A stretch of 64,000 nt of DNA, from assembly GCF_000218875.1 (NCBI RefSeq), contig NC_015709.1:248001-312000 (forward strand). Reading direction: 5' to 3'. The stretch is from Zymomonas mobilis subsp. pomaceae ATCC 29192. GTDB taxonomy: Bacteria > Pseudomonadota > Alphaproteobacteria > Sphingomonadales > Sphingomonadaceae. The notes beneath the pieces were generated by a model. That model was not told the DNA's origin and made no database searches. It worked only from the letters and a program-made list of their open reading frames with translations. Shown here in pieces: positions 9,455-16,441 of this stretch; within the stretch, counting starts at the first letter, position 1, and every line of letters starts with the position of its first letter. The position numbers were made by a program, and so were the translations under genes.

Positions 9455-9691
9455 CTAGTTCAATGCGTCAATTTCCCGATCCAAGGCAATAGTACGATGA
9501 TTATCAGTCGTAATTCTTTCTAGGACAGCAACACGCTCTTTTAAGGTTGTAATCTCTTTTTGCATCTCTTTAAGAGAAGGGTCCTCCGATATGTCTCCAA
9601 GTCGGCTAGTATGACGAGAACGGGATTTAATAATACTTCCGGTAATGGCGAGCGCTACAATAATAATGATCATCAGATGAGATGAAATCAT
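9455..9691 (-). CDS. Small membrane protein of the psp operon
   Basis: A 78-residue protein with one N-terminal transmembrane segment (HLMIIIIVALAITGSII) and a C-terminal coiled coil (LKEMQKEITTLKERVAVLERI). The layout matches PspB, but a better PspB is encoded two genes upstream, so this may be a diverged PspB-like paralogue. Its C-terminus (REIDAL) echoes the PspC C-terminus (KEIDNL). It follows pspC by 53 bp and is probably co-regulated with it. Confidence 0.7.
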   Translation of the reverse strand: MISSHLMIIIIVALAITGSIIKSRSRHTSRLGDISEDPSLKEMQKEITTLKERVAVLERITTDNHRTIALDREIDALN

Positions 9692-9744
9692 CCTACTATC
9701 CTTATTTTAAAGGAAAAATTTAAGAGAATATATTCTATGATATT

Positions 9745-10170
9745 TTAGCGGAGATTATCAATTTCCTTCGCCAACCGTCTATCTTGACTGGTGATATAGG
9801 TTTCGACTTTCGCTAGCCGATGATTCATATCGCGAAAGCGACCCTTCACACTGCGCAAACTAACACGGGGTTTAGTCCTGACCCCCTGCCAAAAACGGGT
9901 TTCATCGCCATCCATCTCCGATAACTCGAAGGGCTTATTTTCACTAAGCCATGCTGTGACAAAATAGGCGATAACCGTCCATGGAAAGCCCCCTATTAGG
10001 GTGGCAACGACGGTTAAAATCCGAACAACCGTAACATCAAGTCCAGTATAATCAGCGATACCCGCGCAAACCCCTAATATTTTCCCATGATATTTATCAC
10101 GATAGAATTTTGTGCGTCGAAAAGACATTTTCTTCCCCTGTTTTAGAAAATAATCGGCATATTTAGTCAT
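9745..10170 (-). CDS. pspC: Phage shock protein C
   Basis: 141 residues. A PspC domain occupies residues 15-75, with FYRDKYHGKILGVCAGIADY followed by a transmembrane stretch (VVRILTVVATLIGGFPWTVIAYFV). A charged C-terminal region ends in a short coiled coil. In E. coli PspC works with PspB at the inner membrane to relieve PspA inhibition of PspF under envelope stress. Its start overlaps the pspB stop by 4 bp. If translation begins at a later ATG, MSFRRTKFYRDK, it would still contain the whole domain. Confidence 0.9.
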   Translation of the reverse strand: MTKYADYFLKQGKKMSFRRTKFYRDKYHGKILGVCAGIADYTGLDVTVVRILTVVATLIGGFPWTVIAYFVTAWLSENKPFELSEMDGDETRFWQGVRTKPRVSLRSVKGRFRDMNHRLAKVETYITSQDRRLAKEIDNLR

Positions 10171-10439
10171 TTTTCGTTAAAAATTGGTCTAGAAAGATCT
10201 TTTTCAAAAGGGGGAACCTGTACCCCTGACTGTGGATTTTCTGCTGCGATAATGCGTTCAATTGTCTGTAAGCGTTCTTCCAGTTTACAGGCACTTTCAT
10301 ATAATTCTTCTATTAATTGCTCGTCGGCAGCACTGATGCCAGATGATTTTTTCCATTGGGTAATATAATGTAAAAATAACCACGGTATGCCGATAAACAA
10401 CATAAAGCATACCCCGATTGGAACGATGATGGATTCCAT
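10167..10439 (-). CDS. pspB: Phage shock protein B
   Basis: 90 residues. An N-terminal membrane helix (IIVPIGVCFMLFIGIPWLFLH) is followed by a short coiled coil (LIEELYESACKLEERLQTIERIIAAE), the classic PspB plan, including the YITQWKK basic stop-transfer. PspB and PspC form the membrane sensor of the phage-shock response. It lies 4 bp after pspA and overlaps pspC. Confidence 0.88.
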   Translation of the reverse strand: MESIIVPIGVCFMLFIGIPWLFLHYITQWKKSSGISAADEQLIEELYESACKLEERLQTIERIIAAENPQSGVQVPPFEKDLSRPIFNEK

Positions 10440-10443
10440 TTAA

Positions 10444-11109
10444 TTACCCCCTTTTATGTTGAAGTCGGTCCTTTAATTCGGACAGTTCTTTTTCAACTTT
10501 ATCATCACCTTGTAAGCTTGCTATTTCTTCTTCCAGTGACAAACTACGGATACCCGCGGCTTCTGCTCGACCTTCTGCATGATCGACCCGTCTTTCAAGG
10601 GTCTCGAAGCGCGCGAAAGCCTCTTCTGTGTGCGAACCATTATAAAGCTCCCGCATTTTTAAACGATGTTTGGCACCCGTATATCGGGTAGCCAATACTG
10701 ATTGACGACTACGCGCTTCATTCAGCTTGTTTTGAAGCTTGGTAATATCATCTTCCGACGCTTTGAGCGTCTCATTAAGGCTCGATTCTTCTTCAGCGAG
10801 ATCTCGGATAAGATCGCCCGCTTTGTGTCTTTCGACCAAGGCCGCTTTCGCAAGGTCCTCTCGCCCTTTATTTAAAGCAATTTCTGCCTTTTCTAGCCAA
10901 TTAACTTCAATCTTTTTTAAGCGATTGATCTGCCGTTGAATTTCTTTTTGGTCTGCAATCGTTTTTGCAGCAGAAGCCCTGACTTCAATAAGGGTTTCTT
11001 CCATTTCCAAAATGATCATTCGGATCATTTTTTCGGGGTCTTCCGAGCGATTTAAAATGTCCATAACATTGGCAGCAACAATATCACGCGTTCTGGAAAA
11101 TATGCCCAT
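10444..11109 (-). CDS. pspA: Phage shock protein A
   Basis: 221 residues, almost the E. coli PspA length (222). It starts MGIFSRTRDIVAANVMDILN with the conserved EDPEKMIRMIILEME, and the rest is nearly all helical coiled coil (about 25-215). PspA is an ESCRT-III-like membrane-stabilising protein and also inhibits the activator PspF, encoded divergently at 11810. It follows the TonB-domain gene by 9 bp, so it is transcribed from the sigma-54 promoter at 11684. Confidence 0.95.
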   Translation of the reverse strand: MGIFSRTRDIVAANVMDILNRSEDPEKMIRMIILEMEETLIEVRASAAKTIADQKEIQRQINRLKKIEVNWLEKAEIALNKGREDLAKAALVERHKAGDLIRDLAEEESSLNETLKASEDDITKLQNKLNEARSRQSVLATRYTGAKHRLKMRELYNGSHTEEAFARFETLERRVDHAEGRAEAAGIRSLSLEEEIASLQGDDKVEKELSELKDRLQHKRG

Positions 11110-11118
11110 TTCTAATCC

Positions 11119-11643
11119 TTATCTTTTTTCGTATTGCGTTTCATTCAGGGTTAATTGTTCTGTTTCAAGGCGTGAAGCAAAAGCCCGATTTTGTTCTGTA
11201 TCCTGCTGAATTATTCGGCTATTTACATCTGCTAATTCTTGCGTATCTGCATCAAAAAGCACTTTAATATGAATTTTTTGCGCTGCCTTATGAAGGCTAT
11301 CGGGTAAAGGGGGATAGTACAGCGTAGCCGCTACCCGCATCGCTTCTTTATCTAAAACAAGTTTACCCGCTGACTGCACCATATGAATATCGGAAGGATG
11401 GCCTTTTTTATCAATGGTCAGGCCAATGACGCTTACGCGTAAACCATCATTAGCCTGATCATTCACCGTTTCATGAATGGTCGCATTAAGGTTATAACTT
11501 ACGGTTTGTTGCCATTTTTCAAGGTCATGGGCGGGTGTGAAGGCAAAAGCGGGCTTCGCTAATATGATAACAATAGCATAAGCAAAGCCTATCCTTTTTA
11601 CTCTATTTTTAGAGCGGCAGCAAAAGCTTTTGAGAGAAGGCAT
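11119..11643 (-). CDS. Secreted TonB C-terminal-like protein, first gene of psp operon
   Basis: 174 residues. A basic start and hydrophobic stretch (IGFAYAIVIILAKPAFAF) form a signal peptide or anchor. Residues 45-130 resemble a TonB/TolA C-terminal fold: GLRVSVIGLTIDKKGHPSDI, SAGKLVLDKEAMRVA, YYPPLPDSL. No Pro-rich linker is present, so it is unlikely to be a true energy transducer. It sits between the sigma-54 promoter and pspA with only 9 bp separating it from pspA, so it is the promoter-proximal psp gene. Its role is unknown. Confidence 0.75.
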   Translation of the reverse strand: MPSLKSFCCRSKNRVKRIGFAYAIVIILAKPAFAFTPAHDLEKWQQTVSYNLNATIHETVNDQANDGLRVSVIGLTIDKKGHPSDIHMVQSAGKLVLDKEAMRVAATLYYPPLPDSLHKAAQKIHIKVLFDADTQELADVNSRIIQQDTEQNRAFASRLETEQLTLNETQYEKR

Positions 11644-11683
11644 TTTAGAGATCCTTGATATATATCCTTAATATCCCAAGCTC

Positions 11684-11699
11684 TGCATCAGCTATGCCA
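11684..11699 (-). promoter_or_regulatory. Sigma-54 promoter of the psp operon
   Basis: On the minus strand TGGCATAGCTGATGCA matches the -24/-12 consensus (TGGCAC-N5-TTGC): the GG and GC dinucleotides have exactly the required spacing. It lies 41 bp upstream of the TonB-domain gene and faces the psp genes. PspF, the predicted activator, is encoded just beyond on the other strand. Confidence 0.8.
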
Positions 11700-11718
11700 A
11701 ATTTATTTTATCTTTTTC

Positions 11719-11731
11719 AATCAATAACTTA
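11719..11731 (+). promoter_or_regulatory. IHF binding site between pspF and psp promoter
   Basis: AATCAATAACTTA is a full match to the IHF consensus WATCAANNNNTTR. It sits about 20 bp upstream of the sigma-54 element, in AT-rich DNA. In E. coli the pspA promoter uses IHF bending to bring PspF to sigma-54 polymerase, so the geometry fits. Confidence 0.65.
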
Positions 11732-11809
11732 TTATAAAAATGCAAAAATTTTAAAAAAGCATAATAGTATTTATTGCTATTTATTGGTCAAATTTCCTAA
11801 TATTTAGGT

Positions 11810-12895
11810 ATGAATAAAAATGTTTTCGTTATAGGGCAATCAGCGGCCTTTTTGGATGCGGTAGAACAAGCCAGTCGGGCAGCCGGATTAAATCGTTCTG
11901 TCTTGGTAATTGGTGAAAGAGGTACCGGAAAAGAATTGATTGCAGAACGGTTACATCGGCTCTCTTCGCGCTGGTCTGCCCCTCTCGTCACGATTAATTG
12001 CGCTGCTTTGCCTGAAAATCTAATCGAAGCGGAATTATTTGGTTATGAAATAGGCGCTTTTACGGGTGCTACTCGTGCCAAGGCTGGTCGCTTTGAGCAG
12101 GCCGATAGCGGCACTCTTTTTTTGGATGAACTCGCAACTCTCTCTCTATCGGCACAGGAGCGCTTGTTGCGCGCTGTCGAATATGGAGAAATAAGCCGTA
12201 TTGGGGCCAGCCGTTCTATTCATGTTGATGTACGCATTGTAGCCGCAACGAACGAAGATTTACCTTCCTTAGCGGAAACAGGTCGCTTCCGTGCTGATTT
12301 ATTGGATCGTCTTTCTTTTGAAGTGATAACCTTGCCCCCTTTACGGGCACGGAAAGAAGACATTCACTTGCTAGCCGATCATTTTGGCCGCCGTATGGCC
12401 TCAGAATTAGAGTGGCAGCAATGGTTAGGCTTTTCCAAGAAAGCGACTGAAATTCTAACCAGCTATAACTGGCCCGGAAATATACGCGAATTACGGAACG
12501 TCATTGAACGTAGTCTTTATCGATGGAATGATGAAAATCGACCTGTCGATACTATTATCCTTGATCCTTTTGCCTCTCCTTGGCGGCCTCATCACATCAA
12601 AAAATTGCAAACTGACATAGTCAAAGAAAATCCGGTGAGCCCTTCTCAACAGGCATCTTCACCCCTAACACAATTGTCTTTTTCATCTGAATGTTCAGAT
12701 CTACGGACGGCTTGCCAAGCTTACGAATGTCATCTTTTGGAAAAAGCGTTGCAACAACATCATTACAATCAGCGCGCTACGGCGCAGGCTCTACAATTAA
12801 GCTATGATCAACTCCGACATCTTTTAAAACGGCATAATTTACTTTCCAAGGAAAGGGACCTTTCTAAAGAGAAACCCAATAAAGATAAAAGATAA
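11810..12895 (+). CDS. pspF: Phage shock operon transcriptional activator PspF
   Basis: 361 residues. A sigma-54 AAA+ domain starts almost at the N-terminus with no receiver or sensory domain, as in PspF. Walker A GERGTGKE at 35-42, the sigma-54 contact loop GAFTGA at 82-87 and Walker B FLDE ending at 107 are all intact, so it should be an active ATPase. A Fis-type helix-turn-helix (QRATAQALQLSYDQLRHLLKRH) lies at the C-terminus. Transcribed divergently from the psp operon. Confidence 0.93.
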   Translation: MNKNVFVIGQSAAFLDAVEQASRAAGLNRSVLVIGERGTGKELIAERLHRLSSRWSAPLVTINCAALPENLIEAELFGYEIGAFTGATRAKAGRFEQADSGTLFLDELATLSLSAQERLLRAVEYGEISRIGASRSIHVDVRIVAATNEDLPSLAETGRFRADLLDRLSFEVITLPPLRARKEDIHLLADHFGRRMASELEWQQWLGFSKKATEILTSYNWPGNIRELRNVIERSLYRWNDENRPVDTIILDPFASPWRPHHIKKLQTDIVKENPVSPSQQASSPLTQLSFSSECSDLRTACQAYECHLLEKALQQHHYNQRATAQALQLSYDQLRHLLKRHNLLSKERDLSKEKPNKDKR

Positions 12896-13121
12896 TCAAT
12901 TACTGTTATTGAAAAAGAGAATACCCGTTTTGAAAATTTTAGTTTCCTAAAATCAAATATATAACTATCTGAATTATAATAATTTTTAACAAAGCAAAGC
13001 TTACTCTTTGTTCTTATTGAGAACGTCTTTCATTATGTGAAAAATGGTAACTTTTTAGCAGTTGATGCGTTCTCTAAACAAAAGGTTTTCGCGCCAGCCT
13101 ATCGATTTAGGAGATAATATT

Positions 13122-13748
13122 ATGGCTTTTTCTTTACCTAATTTGCCCTTCGGCCCCAAAGATCTTGATCCTTATATGTCAGCTGAAACGCTGGAATATC
13201 ATCATGGAAAACATCACAAGGCCTATATCGATAAAACTAACAGCTGGATTGAAGAAAAAAAGCTTGAAGGCTTAACCCTTGTTGAGGTTATTAAAAAAGC
13301 CGTCGATACAAAAGACAAAGGCTTATTCAATAACGCAGCGCAGGCTTGGAATCATAATTTCTTCTGGTTATGCCTTGCAAAAGCCGGTCAAAAACCCAGT
13401 GGGAAACTGGCCTCTTTAATTGAAGAAAGTTTTGGTTCTACTGAAAGCCTGTTAGAAAAATTGGCAGCAGAAGCCGTCGGGCATTTTGGTAGTGGTTGGG
13501 CTTGGTTAGTTCTCGAAAATGGAAAACTGGCCATTACTTCTTATCATGATGGTGATACTCCCGTAGCGCATGGAACGGTTAAGCCTCTGCTGACACTGGA
13601 TGTCTGGGAACATGCTTATTATATCGATTATCGGAATGCGCGTCCCAAATACGCAAAGGAAGTCCTTTCCAGTATTATTAATTGGGAATTCGTCGCGAAA
13701 AACCTTGATGGTGAAGGCGTCAGTCGAGGCGATTTAAAACAAGGTTGA
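13122..13748 (+). CDS. sodB: Superoxide dismutase, Fe type
   Basis: A 208-residue enzyme from the ATG at 13122, chosen because TAGGAGA lies 7 bases upstream; an in-frame ATG at 13062 lacks such a site. Metal ligands are in conserved contexts: LEYHHGKHHKAY, NHNFFW and DVWEHAYYIDY. The FGSGWAWLV segment and NAAQAWNHNF favour iron over manganese. It dismutates superoxide in the cytoplasm. A strong terminator follows. Confidence 0.95.
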   Translation: MAFSLPNLPFGPKDLDPYMSAETLEYHHGKHHKAYIDKTNSWIEEKKLEGLTLVEVIKKAVDTKDKGLFNNAAQAWNHNFFWLCLAKAGQKPSGKLASLIEESFGSTESLLEKLAAEAVGHFGSGWAWLVLENGKLAITSYHDGDTPVAHGTVKPLLTLDVWEHAYYIDYRNARPKYAKEVLSSIINWEFVAKNLDGEGVSRGDLKQG

Positions 13749-13774
13749 TTAAAAAATTAAAATAGCCGTAACTT

Positions 13775-13806
13775 ATGCCGGTCTGATTTCAGGCCGGCAT
13801 TTTTTA
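13775..13806 (+). terminator. Rho-independent terminator after sodB
   Basis: ATGCCGG and CCGGCAT form the stem base, continued by CTGA/CAG pairing around a TTT loop, followed directly by TTTTT. It ends just before the convergent folB-like gene and may serve both. Confidence 0.8.
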
Positions 13807-13809
13807 ATT

Positions 13810-14232
13810 TTAACGTGGAAAATTAGATAATTCGATGCCTACCGATTGGCAATCTGAATAAGCATCCGGTTTACGAGTAAGGACACGAATATACCGAACA
13901 TGGGCTCTCGCTGCGATTAAAGCATAGATTTCCTGAGCTAAAGTTTCTTGTAAATTAAAGCGACGGTTTTTGACCAAATCTAATAATGTTTGGTGAATAT
14001 AGTCATAATTCCAAAAATTATTTTGGATACTATCACTATCAGGTAAAGCCACTTTATCGAGTTCTATATCAATAGTGACAAGAATACGCTGTGATTTATC
14101 AAGCTCGTGATGGTGAAAGCCAATTCCTGCCATCAAGGTTAGATCTTCGATATGCAGTCTATAGCTTTTCGGTGATAAATAATCCGGAATAAGGCCGCGT
14201 GCGGCTTTGGGATTAAAGATAGTGTCGCTCAT
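13810..14232 (-). CDS. Dihydroneopterin aldolase-like protein (FolB family)
   Basis: 140 residues from the ATG at 14232, which has GAGGT 8 bases upstream; an in-frame ATG at 14280 has none. The fold signature is FolB-like: LHIEDLTLMAGIGFHHHE, followed by ILVTIDIEL, NYDYIHQTLLDLVKNRRFNLQETLAQEIYALI, and VRYIRVLTRKPDAY. FolB converts dihydroneopterin to hydroxymethyl-dihydropterin for folate synthesis. folP is also in this window, at 60411, but not adjacent. A related FolX-type activity cannot be excluded. Confidence 0.8.
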   Translation of the reverse strand: MSDTIFNPKAARGLIPDYLSPKSYRLHIEDLTLMAGIGFHHHELDKSQRILVTIDIELDKVALPDSDSIQNNFWNYDYIHQTLLDLVKNRRFNLQETLAQEIYALIAARAHVRYIRVLTRKPDAYSDCQSVGIELSNFPR

Positions 14233-14690
14233 AATAACCTCAAAATTTTCAGGCAATTTTGTAATCATGGAGATCATCAAAATTATTTGATGCCATCATA
14301 GCGCGTGCATGAAATCAGGTGAAGTCATCCTGTCAAAGGCTAATACGTGCCGAGACCAAAAGGCCAAAATAAAAGAGAGATGGCACGATATATTAGTCTA
14401 TTTTTAGGGTAGATAATGTTATTTAAAAAGGCTTTCCCCCAATGTGATTAAAAATTAGGCAATGCAAGAAAGCGCCCTAAAAATAAGGAGTTTTTGGGCT
14501 TTTCCCCAATCTTATCCACAGGGTAATGCCTTCTTCTGGGGATAAATATTTAGAATAAAGGCGTTTAAATTACTCTAAAATTTTTTCTTTATAGGAAGAG
14601 AATCGTTCCGAAATAAAAAAAAGCCTTTTACAAGCACGGCTTGTAAGGAAAAAATCTATTTTCCTTGTATGAGATAAGGCCAATTAAAGA
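14233..14690. other. Intergenic region with DnaA box and hairpins
   Basis: 458 bp without a gene. A perfect DnaA box TTATCCACA lies at 14512-14520. The longer TTATCCACAG (14512-14521) faces an inverted near-copy CTGGGGATAA (14536-14545). A terminator-like hairpin (GCCC/GGGC with A5/T5 arms) lies at 14474-14499. A second hairpin TTACAAGC/GCTTGTAA lies at 14628-14646, with A/T tracts on both sides. Confidence 0.45.
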
Positions 14691-15227
14691 GTGACAACGC
14701 TTATTCCTTTAACTGATATTAATGCACAAGCGATTGAGGACTTGTTGGACATCGGATTTGGTAAAGACCGCCGAAGCCGAACCGCTTATCGCTTGCGAGA
14801 AGGGGTAAGCGCTATTCCTGAACTATCTTTTGCTGCCGTTCAAGGGACAACGCTTCAAGGCATCATTCAATGCTGGCCTGTCCGTCTTTCTTGTCTGAAT
14901 GGTCAAAAATTACCGATGATCTTATTAGGGCCTGTCGCAGTTCATCCTAGTTATCAGGGGCAAAAATTAGGACAAAAGTTAGTTCAGCATAGCTTAGACA
15001 TTGCCGATAGCAGTGAGATCAGAGGTAGCGATGCGATTATGCTCATCGGGGACCCCGAATATTATGATCGTTTTTTCGGTTTTTCTGCTGATGAAACAAA
15101 AGGATGGCGTTTGCCGGGGCCTGTCGAACAACGGCGGTTACTAGCACGGTTAACGTCCCCCCGTCTCCAAAATCGTGCCGGTATTGTAGAACCGGATGTA
15201 TTGATTCTATCTTCAAAAAAGGCCTGA
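14691..15227 (+). CDS. GNAT family N-acetyltransferase
   Basis: A 178-residue GNAT protein starting at GTG 14691. The acetyl-CoA loop is visible as LLGPVAVHPSYQGQKLGQKLVQHSLD (about 84-110), followed by MLIGDPEYYDRFFGF. This resembles the YhbS-type putative acetyltransferases. The substrate is unknown. It ends 5 bp before cca, so the two are probably co-transcribed. Confidence 0.82.
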   Translation: MTTLIPLTDINAQAIEDLLDIGFGKDRRSRTAYRLREGVSAIPELSFAAVQGTTLQGIIQCWPVRLSCLNGQKLPMILLGPVAVHPSYQGQKLGQKLVQHSLDIADSSEIRGSDAIMLIGDPEYYDRFFGFSADETKGWRLPGPVEQRRLLARLTSPRLQNRAGIVEPDVLILSSKKA

Positions 15228-15232
15228 TTTTT

Positions 15233-16441
15233 ATGTCCATCTATCTACCCGATGCGTCATGGCGTCATCACAACGGCCTTGGACATTTGATAGATGTTTT
15301 TGGTGGCGATTCGATGATCCGCTTTGTCGGGGGGGGCGTCCGAGATAGTTTATTAAAGACCGCTGTCAGCGATATTGACTGTGCGACCCGCCATCACCCA
15401 GAAGAAACCGTCAAATTAATTAAGGATGCCGGCTTTAAAGCTGTTCCGACGGGTATCCAGCATGGAACGGTCACTGCAGTTTTGCCTTCGGGACCAGTCG
15501 AAATTACCAGCTTAAGGAAGGACGTTTCGACAGATGGTCGGCATGCCACCATTGCTTATAGCGATAGCTGGCAGGATGATGCGATGCGGCGTGATTTTAC
15601 TATTAATGCGCTTTATGCCGAACCTAATAGCAGCTTAATACATGATTATTTTGGGGGTATTGCGGATCTTGAAGCTGGATGTGTCCGTTTCATAGGTGAT
15701 CCTGAAACGAGAATTGCAGAAGATCATTTAAGAATTTTACGTTATTTCCGCTTTCAGGCGCGCTTTGGACGAGGGATCCCCGATGCGGCTTCTTTAGCGG
15801 CCTGTATTAAACGTGCGAATGATTTAATGGCCTTGTCTCGAGAACGCATTGCCAGTGAATTAATAAAAATATTAGCCCTCCCTGCACCCTTGGCTATCAT
15901 TACGTTGATGATTCAGTCGGGCATTTTTACGCCGATTATACCTGAAATAAGGGATAATAGCCTGAAACAACTGAAACGTTTGTTAGAACGGGAAAAAGCT
16001 TATTCAGTAAAAGGGGATCCTCTTTTACGACTTGCGGCGCTTTTACCTGAAGATCCTGAATTAGGGCGATCTATTGCACAGAGATTGCGTTTTTCAAAAG
16101 AGCAAAAAAAATATTTAATAGCCCTTTTAACCCCCACCCAAGATGCGCCTTGTGCTTTGGCATGGAAAATTGGCAAACAAGCGGCAATAGGACATATAGT
16201 CCTTTTTAGGGAAGAGGATGCCCTACCCTCTACGATGTCTTTATTGCAGGATTGGGAATGTCCTGTTTTTCCCCTTAAAGGGGGAGATCTTATCAAGAAA
16301 GGTTTACCCGCTGGCCCTATCGTCGCGACCACGCTACAGGGTATTCAACAACAATGGATAGAGGCTGGTTTTCCAGAAGCTGAATGGGTTCATCAAAAAG
16401 CGGATCAAGCAATTGATCAGTTTTTATTAGCCGCTAAATAA
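15233..16441 (+). CDS. cca: CCA tRNA nucleotidyltransferase / poly(A) polymerase family
   Basis: 402 residues from ATG 15233; the longer open frame begins inside the acetyltransferase gene and is not credible. It has the class II nucleotidyltransferase head FVGGGVRDSLL with DID metal residues (SDIDCATRHHPEE), then RRDFTINALY and EDHLRILRYFRF for the tRNA-binding neck. The enzyme adds or repairs the CCA 3' end of tRNAs. All three tRNAs in this window already encode CCA, so repair is its likely main role here. Its tail overlaps the convergent GGDEF/EAL gene by 25 bp. Confidence 0.92.
   Translation: MSIYLPDASWRHHNGLGHLIDVFGGDSMIRFVGGGVRDSLLKTAVSDIDCATRHHPEETVKLIKDAGFKAVPTGIQHGTVTAVLPSGPVEITSLRKDVSTDGRHATIAYSDSWQDDAMRRDFTINALYAEPNSSLIHDYFGGIADLEAGCVRFIGDPETRIAEDHLRILRYFRFQARFGRGIPDAASLAACIKRANDLMALSRERIASELIKILALPAPLAIITLMIQSGIFTPIIPEIRDNSLKQLKRLLEREKAYSVKGDPLLRLAALLPEDPELGRSIAQRLRFSKEQKKYLIALLTPTQDAPCALAWKIGKQAAIGHIVLFREEDALPSTMSLLQDWECPVFPLKGGDLIKKGLPAGPIVATTLQGIQQQWIEAGFPEAEWVHQKADQAIDQFLLAAK

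Noticed and set aside
14233..14690. Chromosomal origin of replication
   Set aside because: Only one perfect DnaA box plus one near match, no dnaA, hemE or parAB neighbours, and no clear AT-rich unwinding element next to several boxes.
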